NCBI RefSeq assembly: GCF_900110735.1
Contig: NZ_FOET01000002.1
Coordinates: 373,733 to 437,732 of the forward strand
From: Streptomyces radiopugnans
Lineage (GTDB): Bacteria; Actinomycetota; Actinomycetes; Streptomycetales; Streptomycetaceae
Direction: 5' to 3'
DNA: 64,000 nt
Shown piece by piece: positions 24,580 through 32,851 of this stretch. The notes beneath the pieces were generated by a model. That model was not told the DNA's origin and made no database searches. It saw only the letters and a program-made list of their open reading frames with translations. The position numbers were made by a program, and so were the translations under genes. How positions within the stretch are numbered: the first letter of the stretch is position 1; the number at the start of each line of letters is the position of its first letter.

Positions 24580-25827
24580 GTGCCTGAAGTTCCCGAACCC
24601 GTGATCGAGCTGGTGCGGCGGCGCAGGGAGCCGGTGGTCGTCCAGGCCCTCCGCTCCACGGCGGCCGCGACGCTCGCCTACGCCGCCGCCCTCTGGCTGA
24701 CCGACGCCCGGGCCCCGCTGCTGGCCCCGCTGACCGCGCTGCTGGTCGTCCAGGTCACCCTCTACGCCACGATCACCAGCGGCATCACCCGGGTCAACGC
24801 CGTGGTGGCCGGGGTCACGGTCGCCGTCGGTTTCAGCGCCCTGGTGGGCCTGAGCTGGTGGAGCCTGGGCCTGCTCATCCTCACCTCCCTGGCCGTCGGG
24901 CACCTGGTGCGGGCCGGCGACTTCATCCCCGAGGTGGCGATCAGCGCCATGCTGGTGCTGGGGGTGTCCCACGCCACGGACCTGGCCCTGAGCCGGGTGC
25001 TGGAGACCCTGATCGGCGCCGCGGTCGGCCTGCTGTTCAACTTCCTGTTCGTGCCTCCGGTGTGGGTGCAGCCCGCCGAGGAGGCGCTGGTGGACCTGGC
25101 CGACCGGATGCGGCGGCTGCTGCTGCTCATGGGCGAGCAGCTGGGCGTCCCCACGCCGGTGCACCGGGCGGCCGCCCGGCTCCACGAGGCCCGGCGGCTG
25201 GACAACGACATCACCCAGGTCGACGCCGCGCTCGTACAGGCCGAGGAGAGCCTGCGCCTGAACCCCCGGGTCAAGGAGGCGCTGCTGTCCCGGGTCGTGC
25301 TGCGGACGGGCCTGGACACCCTGGAGATCTGCACCACCGTGATGCGCGCGATGTCGCGGACCCTCACCGACCTGGCCAGGGCGCGCGAGGAGGAGCCGCT
25401 GTTCCCGCACGAGGTGGCCGAGGCCGTGGAGGAGCTGTTCGGCAACGTCGCGAGGGCGGTGCAGAGCTTCGCCGTCCTGGTCACCAGCAGCGACAGCGCC
25501 AGTTCCGAGGAGGCGGAGGACCGGCTGGCGGCCGAGATGGAGGCCGGACGCGCCGGGCGCGAGCGGGTCGCGCACCTGCTGCTCGCCCGCGTCCAGGAGC
25601 ATCCGCGCCAGTGGCACCTGCTGGGGGCGCTGCTGTCGGAGTTCGACCGGGTGCTGGACGAGCTGGACGTGGAGAAGCGCTCGACGCGCCTGGCGGAGGA
25701 GCTGGACCGCTACACCCGCGAGGAACGGGACAGGCACCCGGTGCTGTACGAGTTCAAGCGCCGCTTCCGGCTGCCCCGCCGCCGCCGTCGCCGCCGCAGT
25801 CCCGACGCCGACCGGGCGGAGGTCTGA
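24580..25827 (+). CDS. ArAE/FUSC-family membrane protein (aromatic acid exporter-like)
   Basis: 415 residues from GTG 24580, preceded by GAAGGG. About six membrane segments fill residues 20-155 (ALRSTAAATLAYAAALWLTDARAPLLAPLTALLVVQVTLYATITSGI...LLFNFLFVPPVWV), which is the pattern of the N-terminal ArAE_1/FUSC channel domain. The cytoplasmic remainder (160-400) is long, helical and charged (ALVDLADRMRRLLLLMGEQL; HPVLYEFKRRF) and probably oligomerises. Family members such as AaeB export aromatic acids; actinobacterial ones are mostly uncharacterised. It ends in a run of Arg. See the repeat entry upstream for a possible N-terminal extension. Confidence 0.8.
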   Translation: MPEVPEPVIELVRRRREPVVVQALRSTAAATLAYAAALWLTDARAPLLAPLTALLVVQVTLYATITSGITRVNAVVAGVTVAVGFSALVGLSWWSLGLLILTSLAVGHLVRAGDFIPEVAISAMLVLGVSHATDLALSRVLETLIGAAVGLLFNFLFVPPVWVQPAEEALVDLADRMRRLLLLMGEQLGVPTPVHRAAARLHEARRLDNDITQVDAALVQAEESLRLNPRVKEALLSRVVLRTGLDTLEICTTVMRAMSRTLTDLARAREEEPLFPHEVAEAVEELFGNVARAVQSFAVLVTSSDSASSEEAEDRLAAEMEAGRAGRERVAHLLLARVQEHPRQWHLLGALLSEFDRVLDELDVEKRSTRLAEELDRYTREERDRHPVLYEFKRRFRLPRRRRRRRSPDADRAEV

Positions 25828-25975
25828 GGACACCCGTGCCGCGTCGGGGCGCGATTGTCAGTGGCCGGTGGTTTGCTGGGAAGCGGTCGGCCGGAACTCG
25901 GCAGGCCGGTCCGGAAGTGTGCCGCGCCCCCCTGCCGCCGGGCGGAGGGCCGGACGAGGGTCACAGGGGGCCTCG

Positions 25976-27001
25976 ATGAGTGACGTCGCGACGGCGAGCA
26001 GCACCAAGGGCGCGGCCGCGCGCGAGCCCGCGGAGCCGGAGCAGCGGGCGGAGCTGCGGCTGGAACGGCACCGGGTGGAGCTGACGGGCTACTGCTACCG
26101 GATGCTGGGGTCGGCCTTCGAGGCGGAGGACGCCGTACAGGAGACGATGGTGCGCGCATGGCGCGCCCTGGACCGCTTCGAGGGCAGGTCCTCACTGCGG
26201 TCGTGGCTGTACCGCATCGCCACCAACGTGTGCCTGGACATGCTCGGAGGCAGTCGGCGGCGCGCCCGCCCCATGGACCTGTCGTCCCCCTCGGGGGCGG
26301 AGAACCCGCCCGGGCCCGCCCTCCCGGAGGCCACCTGGATAGAGCCGATGCCGAGCGGCCGGATCCTGCCCGACGGCGGCGATCCGGCAGAGACGGCCGT
26401 GGCGCGGGAGTCGGTCCGGCTGGCCTTCATCGCGGCCCTCCAGCATCTGGCGCCCCGGCAGCGTGCGGTGCTGATCCTGCGCGAGGTGCTCGCCTGGCGG
26501 GCGAGCGAGGTCGCCGAGCTGCTGGGCACCACGGTCGCGTCGGTCAACAGCGCGCTCCAGCGTGCCCGCGCCACGCTCGCCTCCGGTGAGATCACCCCCG
26601 ACGGAAGCACGGATTCGATGGACGAGGAGCAGCGCGCCCTCCTCGCCCGCTACGTCAGCGCCTTCGAGTCCTACGACCTCGACGCCCTCACCGCGGTGCT
26701 GCACGACGACGCGACGCTGTCGATGCCGCCCTACGGGCTGTGGCTGCGCGGCCACGCCGACATACGGGCGTGGCTCACCGGGCACGGCGCGGGCTGCCGG
26801 GGGTCACGCCTGGTGCCGGTCACGGCGAACGGCTGCCAGGCGTTCGGGCAGTACCGGCCGGATCCGGACGGCGGCTTCTCACCCTGGGCGCTGCAGGTCG
26901 TCGAGGTGTCCGGCGGCCGGGTCACCGCGCTCAACTCCTTCCTGGACACCGCGCGGCTGTTCCCGCTGTTCGGGCTGCCTCCGCGCCTCGCTCCCCGCTG
27001 A
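25976..27001 (+). CDS. ECF sigma factor with C-terminal SnoaL-like domain (SigG/SigJ type)
   Basis: 341 residues. Sigma region 2 is at about 33-98 (RHRVELTGYCYRMLGSAFEAEDAVQETMVRAW; RSWLYRIATNVCLDML) and region 4 at about 160-212 (LAPRQRAVLILREVLAWRASEVAELLGTTVASVNSALQRARATL). A C-terminal NTF2/SnoaL-like domain (about 225-335; LLARYVSAFESYDLDALTAVLHDDATLSMPP) follows. In this class no membrane anti-sigma factor is needed; the C-terminal domain is thought to control activity. No anti-sigma gene is adjacent, in agreement. The ATG follows GGGGG at a workable distance. Its last 123 bp are overlapped, antisense, by the STAS gene. Confidence 0.9.
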   Translation: MSDVATASSTKGAAAREPAEPEQRAELRLERHRVELTGYCYRMLGSAFEAEDAVQETMVRAWRALDRFEGRSSLRSWLYRIATNVCLDMLGGSRRRARPMDLSSPSGAENPPGPALPEATWIEPMPSGRILPDGGDPAETAVARESVRLAFIAALQHLAPRQRAVLILREVLAWRASEVAELLGTTVASVNSALQRARATLASGEITPDGSTDSMDEEQRALLARYVSAFESYDLDALTAVLHDDATLSMPPYGLWLRGHADIRAWLTGHGAGCRGSRLVPVTANGCQAFGQYRPDPDGGFSPWALQVVEVSGGRVTALNSFLDTARLFPLFGLPPRLAPR

Positions 27002-27355
27002 ACGCCCCCGGTCCGGCACCGCGCCGGTGCCCGCGCCGGCGGTGAGCAGTTCCGCGTCCAGCCCGGTCCAGGCGAGGAACCGCAGCAGCCCGCCGTCGGC
27101 GTTGCCCAGCCGTATCCGGCGGCCAAGGCGGCGGGCGGTGAGCTGCATCCGGGCCAGCGCCTCGACGGTGACCATGTCCGCCTCGCAGAACTCCCCGGTG
27201 TCCACGACGACCGGGTCCGCCCGGGTGCGGTTCAGTACCCGGTGCAGCCGCTCGCACAGCAGCGGTATGTCGGCGCGGGTGACCGGGCCTTCGGCGGCCA
27301 GTACGAGTGAGGCCGTCTCCCCGCCGGGCGGCCGCGGTTCCTCATGAGCTGCCAA
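26879..27355 (-). CDS. STAS-domain protein (anti-sigma factor antagonist-like)
   Basis: About 158 residues. I prefer a TTG start at 27355 because GGAGGA lies six bases before it; an ATG at 27373 is also in frame. The STAS fold covers about 10-100 (ASLVLAAEGPVTRADIPLLCERLHRVL; PVVVDTGEFCEADMVTVEALARMQLTARRLGRRIRLGNADGGLLRFLAWTGLDAEL). The usual phosphorylatable Ser at the start of helix 2 (D-S-x-G-L) reads E-A-D-M-V, so phosphorylation there is unlikely. The tail of ~55 residues is antisense to the sigma-factor gene and lacks family similarity. The two genes converge and overlap by 123 bp. Confidence 0.7.
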   Translation of the reverse strand: MAAHEEPRPPGGETASLVLAAEGPVTRADIPLLCERLHRVLNRTRADPVVVDTGEFCEADMVTVEALARMQLTARRLGRRIRLGNADGGLLRFLAWTGLDAELLTAGAGTGAVPDRGRSAGSEARRQPEQREQPRGVQEGVERGDPAAGHLDDLQRPG

Positions 27356-27587
27356 GACCGGTCCTCCTGCCATGGGGGTCACCGGGGCAGACCGGCCGGA
27401 CGGACGGAACTCATCGCCCCCGGCGCGGCCGCCGGTGCGGCGGCCCCGCCCGGGGGTGCTCCGTCCGGGCGAAACGGGTGCTGCCCGTCCGCCCCCGTCC
27501 GGCCGTGCCCGTTTCGGCTCCCCGCCCGGGGGGCACTCCGGCGCGGACGCGACAGCGGCCGCAGCGGCCGAGTGAGGAGGCAGCACC

Positions 27588-28337
27588 GTGGGCGAAGCGG
27601 TACGGCTGGATCTGGAGGGCAGGAACGCGCTGGTGACGGGCGGCGCCCGTGGTCTGGGCGCGTCCATCACCCGTCGTCTCGCACGGGCCAAGGCCGCCGT
27701 GCGGGTGGTAGACGTACGCCGCGAGGAGGGCGAGAAGTTCTGCGCCCGGCTCAGCGAGGAGGAGGGTGCGGACGTCCGCTTCCTGGAGCTGGACGTCCGC
27801 GACCCGGAGGCGGTCGAGGCGGCCTTCCGTGGGCTGGACGAGGCCCCCTGGCCACTGGACATCCTGGTCAACAACGCCGCGGTGGACGTCTCCAAGCCGA
27901 TCGAGCACCTGTCCGCCGAGGAGGTCACCAGGGTGGTCTCCACCAACCTGCTCGGTCCGATGTACATGTGCCTGGAGACCTACCGGCGCATGGTGGCACG
28001 CGGCGGCGGGCACATCGTCAACATCCTTTCCACGGCCTCCAACCGCACCTGGACCGAGGCCGGCCCGTACTCGGCCGGCAAGTCGGGACTGCGCGCCTTC
28101 ACCCACACCCTCTTCAAGGAGGCGCAGCGCGACTGCATCGGCATCGGGATCACCGGGGTTATCGCGGGAGGCATGGAGACCCCGTTCGTGACGGAGCGCT
28201 TCCCCGACGCCGACACCTCCAAGCTGCAGAGCCCCGACATCGTGGCGGACGCGGTCATGTGCGCGCTGTCGGTCCCCGAGGGCAGCGTGATGCCCGAGGT
28301 GGTCGTGGTGCCGCGCAGCGAGTCCTCCTGGCCGTGA
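27588..28337 (+). CDS. Short-chain dehydrogenase/reductase (SDR)
   Basis: 249 residues, classical SDR. TGGARGLG (17-24) binds the dinucleotide; Asp42 after the second strand (RVVDVR) favours NAD(H). NNAA is at 95-98, with catalytic Ser148, Tyr161 and Lys165 (YSAGK), all at canonical spacing. The GTG start follows GAGGAGG. The C-terminal region departs from the usual ...GxxxxVDGG ending (SVMPEVVVVPRSESSWP), which is typical of shorter SDRs without the tetramer tail. Substrate unknown. It is not obviously linked to its neighbours, and a strong bidirectional terminator follows. Confidence 0.92.
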   Translation: MGEAVRLDLEGRNALVTGGARGLGASITRRLARAKAAVRVVDVRREEGEKFCARLSEEEGADVRFLELDVRDPEAVEAAFRGLDEAPWPLDILVNNAAVDVSKPIEHLSAEEVTRVVSTNLLGPMYMCLETYRRMVARGGGHIVNILSTASNRTWTEAGPYSAGKSGLRAFTHTLFKEAQRDCIGIGITGVIAGGMETPFVTERFPDADTSKLQSPDIVADAVMCALSVPEGSVMPEVVVVPRSESSWP

Positions 28338-28354
28338 CCGGCGCGCGGGGCGGT

Positions 28355-28401
28355 CCGGTGCCCGCTCCCGTCCTCGCGGCGGGGACGGGAGCGGGCACCG
28401 G
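28355..28401. terminator. Strong bidirectional terminator hairpin
   Basis: A perfect 19-bp stem (28355-28373 with 28383-28401, starting CCGGTGCCCGCTCCCG) with a 9-base loop. It stands between the convergent SDR and MerR genes and can serve both. Confidence 0.88.
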
Positions 28402-28413
28402 TGCCGTACGGGG

Positions 28414-29238
28414 TCAGGCCGGTGTGATCGGCTCCTGGAGTTCGGTCACCCACTTCTCCCTGTCCTGCGGGCACTCCAGGTACAGCTCCCGCGCGTAGCC
28501 GGCCGAGCGGTGGCCCGCGGTGTCGATCCAGCGGGCCAGGGCCTGGGCGGTGGGCATGACGCGGTCCATGGGGCCGCGGTGGACGATGGTGGCCGCCTGC
28601 TCGATGCCGGGCAGGTCCACGATCTCGAAGTCCTCTCCCCCGCCGGCCCCGGACGCGACCGTGACGCCGGCGTGGACGACGACCGCGCCGCCCCCGCCGG
28701 GGGCGTCCTCGTACCAGGCGATGCCCGGCCCGGCCGGTTCCACACCGGCCCGCTCCAGCCGGCGGCACAGCTCGTCGTACAGCGGCTGGATGACCGGGCC
28801 GATGTGCTCGGGCCCGAAGCCGTCGGCGATGCCGGTCAGCTCGGCCACCCGCACCGGCGGAATGCTCTTGACCACGATGTCCTCGGTGGGCATGCGCCCC
28901 TCGCTCTCGATCGTCCGGAGCCTCGCCTCGACCCGGGCCAGCCGCGCGGTGGCGGCCGCCACCGCGTCCTCCAGTTCCGCCCGCCGCAGTCTGAGCATCC
29001 CGCGCAGTTCCTCGGTGCCCAACCGCTCGTCGAGGATCGACCTCACCTGTTCGAGGGTGAAGCCGAGGTCCTTCAGCGCGATGACGCGGTTGAGCCGGGC
29101 GAGCTGTCCCGCCTCGTAGAAGCGGTAACCGCTGACCGGATCGGTCCGGGCGGGGCGCAGCAGCCCGATCGCGTCGTAGTGCCGCAGCATGCGGACCGAC
29201 ACGCGGCCGTGCCTGGCGAAGTCTCCGATGGTGAACAT
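28414..29238 (-). CDS. MerR-family regulator with GyrI-like effector domain
   Basis: 274 residues. The N-terminal MerR winged helix is clear (MFTIGDFARHGRVSVRMLRHYDAIGLLRPARTDPVSGYRFYEAGQLARLNRVIALKDLGFTLEQV is the region, 1-65). A coiled-coil dimer helix (AELEDAVAAATARLARVEARLRTIE) follows, then a C-terminal GyrI/BmrR-like ligand-binding domain (about 120-270), with no Cys metal-binding loop. Such regulators sense drugs or small hydrophobic ligands and activate transport or modification genes by twisting the promoter. The ATG at 29238 has GGGAGG just upstream. The next gene upstream on the same strand is an alpha/beta hydrolase, a possible partner. Confidence 0.92.
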   Translation of the reverse strand: MFTIGDFARHGRVSVRMLRHYDAIGLLRPARTDPVSGYRFYEAGQLARLNRVIALKDLGFTLEQVRSILDERLGTEELRGMLRLRRAELEDAVAAATARLARVEARLRTIESEGRMPTEDIVVKSIPPVRVAELTGIADGFGPEHIGPVIQPLYDELCRRLERAGVEPAGPGIAWYEDAPGGGGAVVVHAGVTVASGAGGGEDFEIVDLPGIEQAATIVHRGPMDRVMPTAQALARWIDTAGHRSAGYARELYLECPQDREKWVTELQEPITPA

Positions 29239-29355
29239 GACGCCTCCCACTCCAGGGCCTCACACGGTGTCAGGGTCAAGCCCGGGCGGCACGGGTGTCC
29301 CGAAGGGGTCCGGGCGGGGCCTTCGTGGGGCCTTCCCCGGGCCCTCGCGGAGCCT

Positions 29356-30312
29356 TCAGCCGCCGTGTCCGGGGCTGTCCGCTCCCGCGCCCGGGGAGAG
29401 CGCGGAGGCGGCGTCCAAAGCGGCGGGGGCGGTGACGCGGCCGTCCGCGCGGGCGGCGTTGCGGGTGATGGCGTCGGCCAGGAGCGGCCAGAGCTGTTCG
29501 GGGAGGTCGTGCCCCATGCCGGGGACCACCAGGAGTTCGGCGCCGGGGATCGCGGCGGCCGTCGCCTCGCCGCCGCTGCGGTCGATGAGGGGGTCGTCGG
29601 CGCCGTGGACGACCAGCGCCGGAGCGGTGACGGCCCGCAGGTGCGGCGTGCGGTCGGGCGAGGCCAGGATCGCGGCGTACTGGCGCGCGAAACCGTCGGA
29701 CCGGGGGGAGCGGTCGTAGGCGGCCTCGGCACGCTCGCGCAGTTCCTCGGGGGTGGCCGGGTATCCGGGCGAGCCGATGACGGAGAACGAGCGCACGCCC
29801 CGCTCCCCCGCCTCCCGCCGGTCCCGGGGCGGCGGCGCGGCCAGCGCGGCCAGCGCCCCGGGGGTGCCCCGGCCGACGGAGCGGTCCCCGGTGGTGGACA
29901 TGATCGAGCACAGCGAGCGCACCCGCGAGGGGTGGTCGATCGCGAACTGCTGGGCGATCATGCCGCCCATCGAGGCCCCTGCGATGTGCGCGGCGTCGAC
30001 CCCCAGGGCGTCGAGCAGGCCCGCGGCGTCCCGGGCCATGTCGGCGATGCGGTAGGGGGCGGAGGATGTGTCGCCGGCCAGGACGGCTCTGATGTCCGGG
30101 GGCGGGCAGTCGTCCACGAAGGTGGACAGACCGCAGTCGCGGTTGTCGTAGCGGACGACGTGGAAGCCCCGGTCGGCGAGCGTCCGGCAGAACTCCGGGT
30201 GCCAGGCGGTCATCTGGGCGCCGAGGCCCATGACGAGCAGCAGCACCGGCCCGTCCGGGTCGCCGAAGGTGTCGTACTCCAGTTCCATCCCGTTGGACAG
30301 GGCGCGTGGCAT
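29356..30312 (-). CDS. Alpha/beta hydrolase
   Basis: 318 residues. The oxyanion/core pattern is PVLLLVMGLGAQMTAW, then RYDNRDCGLS. The nucleophile elbow GASMGG has Ser114; the acid is Asp239 or Asp240 (VVHGADDPLI) and the base His268 (PGMGHDLP). This layout resembles aclacinomycin methylesterase RdmC and related esterases or haloperoxidase-type hydrolases; the substrate is not readable. GAGGAGG lies before the ATG. The tail from residue ~290 is low-complexity. A near-palindromic operator candidate lies 115 bp upstream (30427-30442). The MerR gene downstream may be co-transcribed. Confidence 0.88.
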   Translation of the reverse strand: MPRALSNGMELEYDTFGDPDGPVLLLVMGLGAQMTAWHPEFCRTLADRGFHVVRYDNRDCGLSTFVDDCPPPDIRAVLAGDTSSAPYRIADMARDAAGLLDALGVDAAHIAGASMGGMIAQQFAIDHPSRVRSLCSIMSTTGDRSVGRGTPGALAALAAPPPRDRREAGERGVRSFSVIGSPGYPATPEELRERAEAAYDRSPRSDGFARQYAAILASPDRTPHLRAVTAPALVVHGADDPLIDRSGGEATAAAIPGAELLVVPGMGHDLPEQLWPLLADAITRNAARADGRVTAPAALDAASALSPGAGADSPGHGG

Positions 30313-30426
30313 CGTGTTCCTCCTCGGCGGGGCCCGGCCGGGACCGGGCCGGTCGGCTTCTGCGGCCGTCGGGCGGTCCGCCGCCCGTCGCCGGGCCGTA
30401 CGGCGGCCCGCCGGGCGGGAGCTGCC

Positions 30427-30442
30427 TACCAGCCGGTCGGTA
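30427..30442. promoter_or_regulatory. Near-palindromic operator candidate upstream of the hydrolase gene
   Basis: TACCAGCCGGTCGGTA is palindromic except for one pair. It lies in the 265-bp gap between the DUF4230 gene's end and the hydrolase start, where a hydrolase promoter is expected. The size fits a TetR-type site, but no such regulator gene is in the neighbourhood. Confidence 0.35.
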
Positions 30443-30577
30443 CGATAGCGGGGCCGCGTCCGGGAGGGAACGGAGGAAGCCCCCGGGCAGGGACACTCCA
30501 GGCGACGAGTCCCGCGACGGACCCCGCCGCGACCCCGTGCCGGCCCCGCAGCGGAGGGAGTACGCCGGCGCCCGCGC

Positions 30578-31252
30578 TCAGCCGCGTCCGCCGCCCTCCT
30601 CGCCGAAGGTCACCGAGACCTGTTCGAACCCCAGGGAGCGCAGCAGGTTCTCCAGCATGTCCTGGGTGTTCGCCTCGGCCCGCTTCGCCAGCCCGCTCTC
30701 CTTCGCGGCCTCGCCGATGTGCTCGACCGCCAGCCGGTGGACCTCCCGCTCGTCGCCGGGGTTGTCGGAGAAGACGTCGCCGAGCCGGTCGAGCAGGCCG
30801 CGCTCCTTGGTGACGGCGTACGAGCGCTCGGCGTCCAGCGCGGGCTTCTCCAGCCTGGCGTGCGGCAGCCGTACCGTGGCGCCCCTGCGGTCGTCCGTGA
30901 CCGTGACGGCCTCCTCGCCGAGACCGCCCAGGTCCACGTACGCGCCGACGCTGCCCGTGCCGACGAACAGCGTCCGGCTGCCGCGCACCGCGTCCGGCAG
31001 GAACTTCGCGTCCTTGTCCAGGTCGACGACGACCTGGAAGGTGCCGGAGGCGCCCTCGTAGCGGCTCATGTCCCTGAGGGACTTCAGCACCGCTGGGCCG
31101 GTGCGGTCCTCGGTCTCGGTGGCGAACGGGTTTCCCAGTTCGGGCAGGAGACGGAGCTGCCCGGCCAGCAGCGCTCCGGCCAGCACGAGGACCACCAGCA
31201 GGAGCGGGGCCATCCACCTCGGGGAGGGCGTGGACCTGTCGGACCGGACCAT
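30578..31252 (-). CDS. DUF4230 membrane-anchored protein
   Basis: 224 residues. One N-terminal membrane segment (about 14-34, MAPLLLVVLVLAGALLAGQL) is followed by an extracellular domain matching the DUF4230 pattern: VLKSLRDMSRYEGASGTFQVVVDLDKDAKFLPDAVRGSRTLFVGTGSVGAYVDLG spans about 54-108, then VRLPHARLEKPALDAERSYAVTKERGLLDRLGDVF. Function unknown across the family. It ends in a Gly/Glu-rich tail. It is a single-gene unit and its start faces the long non-coding region before the DUF4360 genes. Confidence 0.85.
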   Translation of the reverse strand: MVRSDRSTPSPRWMAPLLLVVLVLAGALLAGQLRLLPELGNPFATETEDRTGPAVLKSLRDMSRYEGASGTFQVVVDLDKDAKFLPDAVRGSRTLFVGTGSVGAYVDLGGLGEEAVTVTDDRRGATVRLPHARLEKPALDAERSYAVTKERGLLDRLGDVFSDNPGDEREVHRLAVEHIGEAAKESGLAKRAEANTQDMLENLLRSLGFEQVSVTFGEEGGGRG

Positions 31253-31860
31253 CTGCGTGCACCTCCGTCAGCGGCGGGAGACTCCGTCAGGTGGGGTATT
31301 CCCCGAAACTTCCGCCGCATGGCAGGGAGTTGGCGCCGCGTCGGCAGGGGGCGGGGCGCCCCGCGGGCCTGCGGAGCCACCGGGCCACCGGGGCCACACC
31401 GCTCCCCCGGAAAGGAGATTCTCCGTTCCGCGCGCCGGACACCGCTCCGGCGAGCATGTTCCACCGGCAAGTCCGGAAGCCGTCGGCGGATTCACCCGCA
31501 AGCCGGCCGAGGCGGGGAACACGGATGTCCGCCTCCCCTCCACCCGCCCGCGCCCCCTTACTCCGGCGCCCCCCGCATTCCCCGTGGCGTGAATCCGTGG
31601 GCGCGGCCGCTGGGCCCCGTCGGCGGTGACGGGCGCTCCGGGCCGCGTCCGGTACACCGTTCGCTGAGTATCGGACAACATCGGCGGACCCGTCCCGCCG
31701 GCCCGGGGAAAGCGGGCCGGAAACCACTGAAAGCGTTCTCCGTTCCAGTGATCGCCAGGGAATCCGAACAATTTCCACATGCGATGTGCGGGGATGTCGA
31801 TTCCCTGTAACGGGCACCGGGGTTTTGTTTCGGCCTTGTTATCCGGCCGTTGTCCGCGCC
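31253..31860. other. Non-coding stretch with a nested inverted-repeat element
   Basis: No convincing gene in either strand, although reading frames stay open because of base composition. From about 31640 the sequence becomes more A/T-rich than its surroundings. At 31757-31806 there is a nested structure: outer arms AGGGAATC (31757-31764) and GATTCCCT (31799-31806), inner arms CACAT (31776-31780) and ATGTG (31784-31788). Further short arms CACTG/CAGTG flank it on the left. It could be a structured RNA, a protein-binding site or an old mobile-element trace. Confidence 0.45.
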
Positions 31861-31862
31861 CT

Positions 31863-31903
31863 TGCCCGGCCACCCGCCCCTCCTTATGTTGGGAGCGCTC
31901 CCA
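31863..31903 (+). promoter_or_regulatory. Promoter with CebR-type operator ahead of the DUF4360 genes
   Basis: TTGCCC (31863-31868), 17 bp, then TATGTT (31886-31891) make a plausible -35/-10 pair reading to the right. The palindrome TGGGAGCGCTCCCA (31890-31903), identical to the CebR box of streptomycete cellulose and cello-oligosaccharide genes, overlaps the -10 end and start point. A repressor bound there would block the transcript. The next gene, DUF4360, begins at 32201, implying a ~300-nt leader without a recognisable gene. Confidence 0.65.
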
Positions 31904-32200
31904 CTCCCCCGTCCGCGAGCCGGCGGAAGAGTGGCTCCATCCGACCGCACGGTCGTGCGGCGCCGTACCGCCCTTCCGCACCGCCGACGCACGTCCCGAC
32001 CACTCGCACCGTCCGCGCGGGCCGCGGACCGCTCCGGCCGCGACCCGGCCGGACGCCCCGGCGCCGGGCGCGGCGGCGCGTACGGCACCACCGAGGAGCC
32101 GGGAGCCCGGATGGCACCACCCGCACACCTCAACTCCCGTGGACCGACGGAGCCGGGACCGTCCCTTTCCCCCGCGTCCACGACGAACGATTGGAGAATC

Positions 32201-32851
32201 ATGTCCGGAGTCCTCCTGGCCGGCGGAGCGGTCGCGGCGTTGATCGCCTCGACCCTCTCCGGCGCCGCGCTCACCGCGGAACCGACCTCCACGGTCCCCG
32301 ACGAGAAGATCCAGGTCGGCATCAACACGGTGAACGGCTCGGGTTGCCCGGCGGGGACGGCGGCCGTGGCCGTCTCCCCCGACAACACCGCCTTCACCGT
32401 GACCTACAGCGACTACCTCGCCGCGGCGGGCGTGGGCACGCAGCCGACCGATTTCCGGAAGAACTGCCAGCTCAACCTCGACGTGCGCGTCCCGCACGGC
32501 TTCACCTACGCGATCGCCAGCGTCGACTACCGCGGCTACGCCTACCTGGAGGAGGGCGCCACCGCCACCCAGAAGGCGCACTACTACTTCCAGGGCTCGG
32601 CCGAGAACACCTCGTCGTCGCACCGGATCGCCGGTCCGTACGACAACAACTGGCAGACCACCGACAGGGCCGAGATCGGCGAACTGGTCTGGGCGCCCTG
32701 CGGCGTGGTCCGCAACTTCAACGTCAACACCGAACTGCGGGTGGACGGCGGCCAGTCCGCCGACAAGACCACCAGCTTCATCGCCATGGACTCCACCGAC
32801 GGCGCCGTCAACACCGTCTACCGGATCGCCTGGAAGAAGTGCGAAAGCTGA
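32201..32851 (+). CDS. Secreted DUF4360 protein, copy 1
   Basis: 216 residues. A weak signal-like hydrophobic start (MSGVLLAGGAVAALIASTLSGAALTA) is followed by the DUF4360 domain. Conserved blocks are VNGSGCPAGTAAVAVSPDNTAFTVTYSDY, RKNCQLNLDVRVPHGFTYAIASVDYRGYA, AHYYFQG, GPYDNNW, WAPCGVVRNFNVNTEL and FIAMDSTDGAVNTVYRIAWKKC, described by position along the protein from about 45 to 215. Four Cys in equivalent positions suggest two disulfides and an extracellular location. Function unknown. The ATG follows TTGGAGAATC, a context shared with copy 2. The CebR-box promoter at 31863-31903 is the likely control point. Confidence 0.85.
   Translation: MSGVLLAGGAVAALIASTLSGAALTAEPTSTVPDEKIQVGINTVNGSGCPAGTAAVAVSPDNTAFTVTYSDYLAAAGVGTQPTDFRKNCQLNLDVRVPHGFTYAIASVDYRGYAYLEEGATATQKAHYYFQGSAENTSSSHRIAGPYDNNWQTTDRAEIGELVWAPCGVVRNFNVNTELRVDGGQSADKTTSFIAMDSTDGAVNTVYRIAWKKCES

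Noticed and set aside
31850..32200. Upstream in-frame extension of DUF4360 copy 1
   Set aside because: It would begin before the CebR-box promoter start point, lacks a signal peptide, and copy 2 shares only the TTGGAGAA-ATG context, not this extension.
31268..32623. A 451-codon minus-strand frame across the non-coding stretch and DUF4360 copy 1
   Set aside because: No recognisable domain or ribosome-binding site; half of it is antisense to DUF4360.
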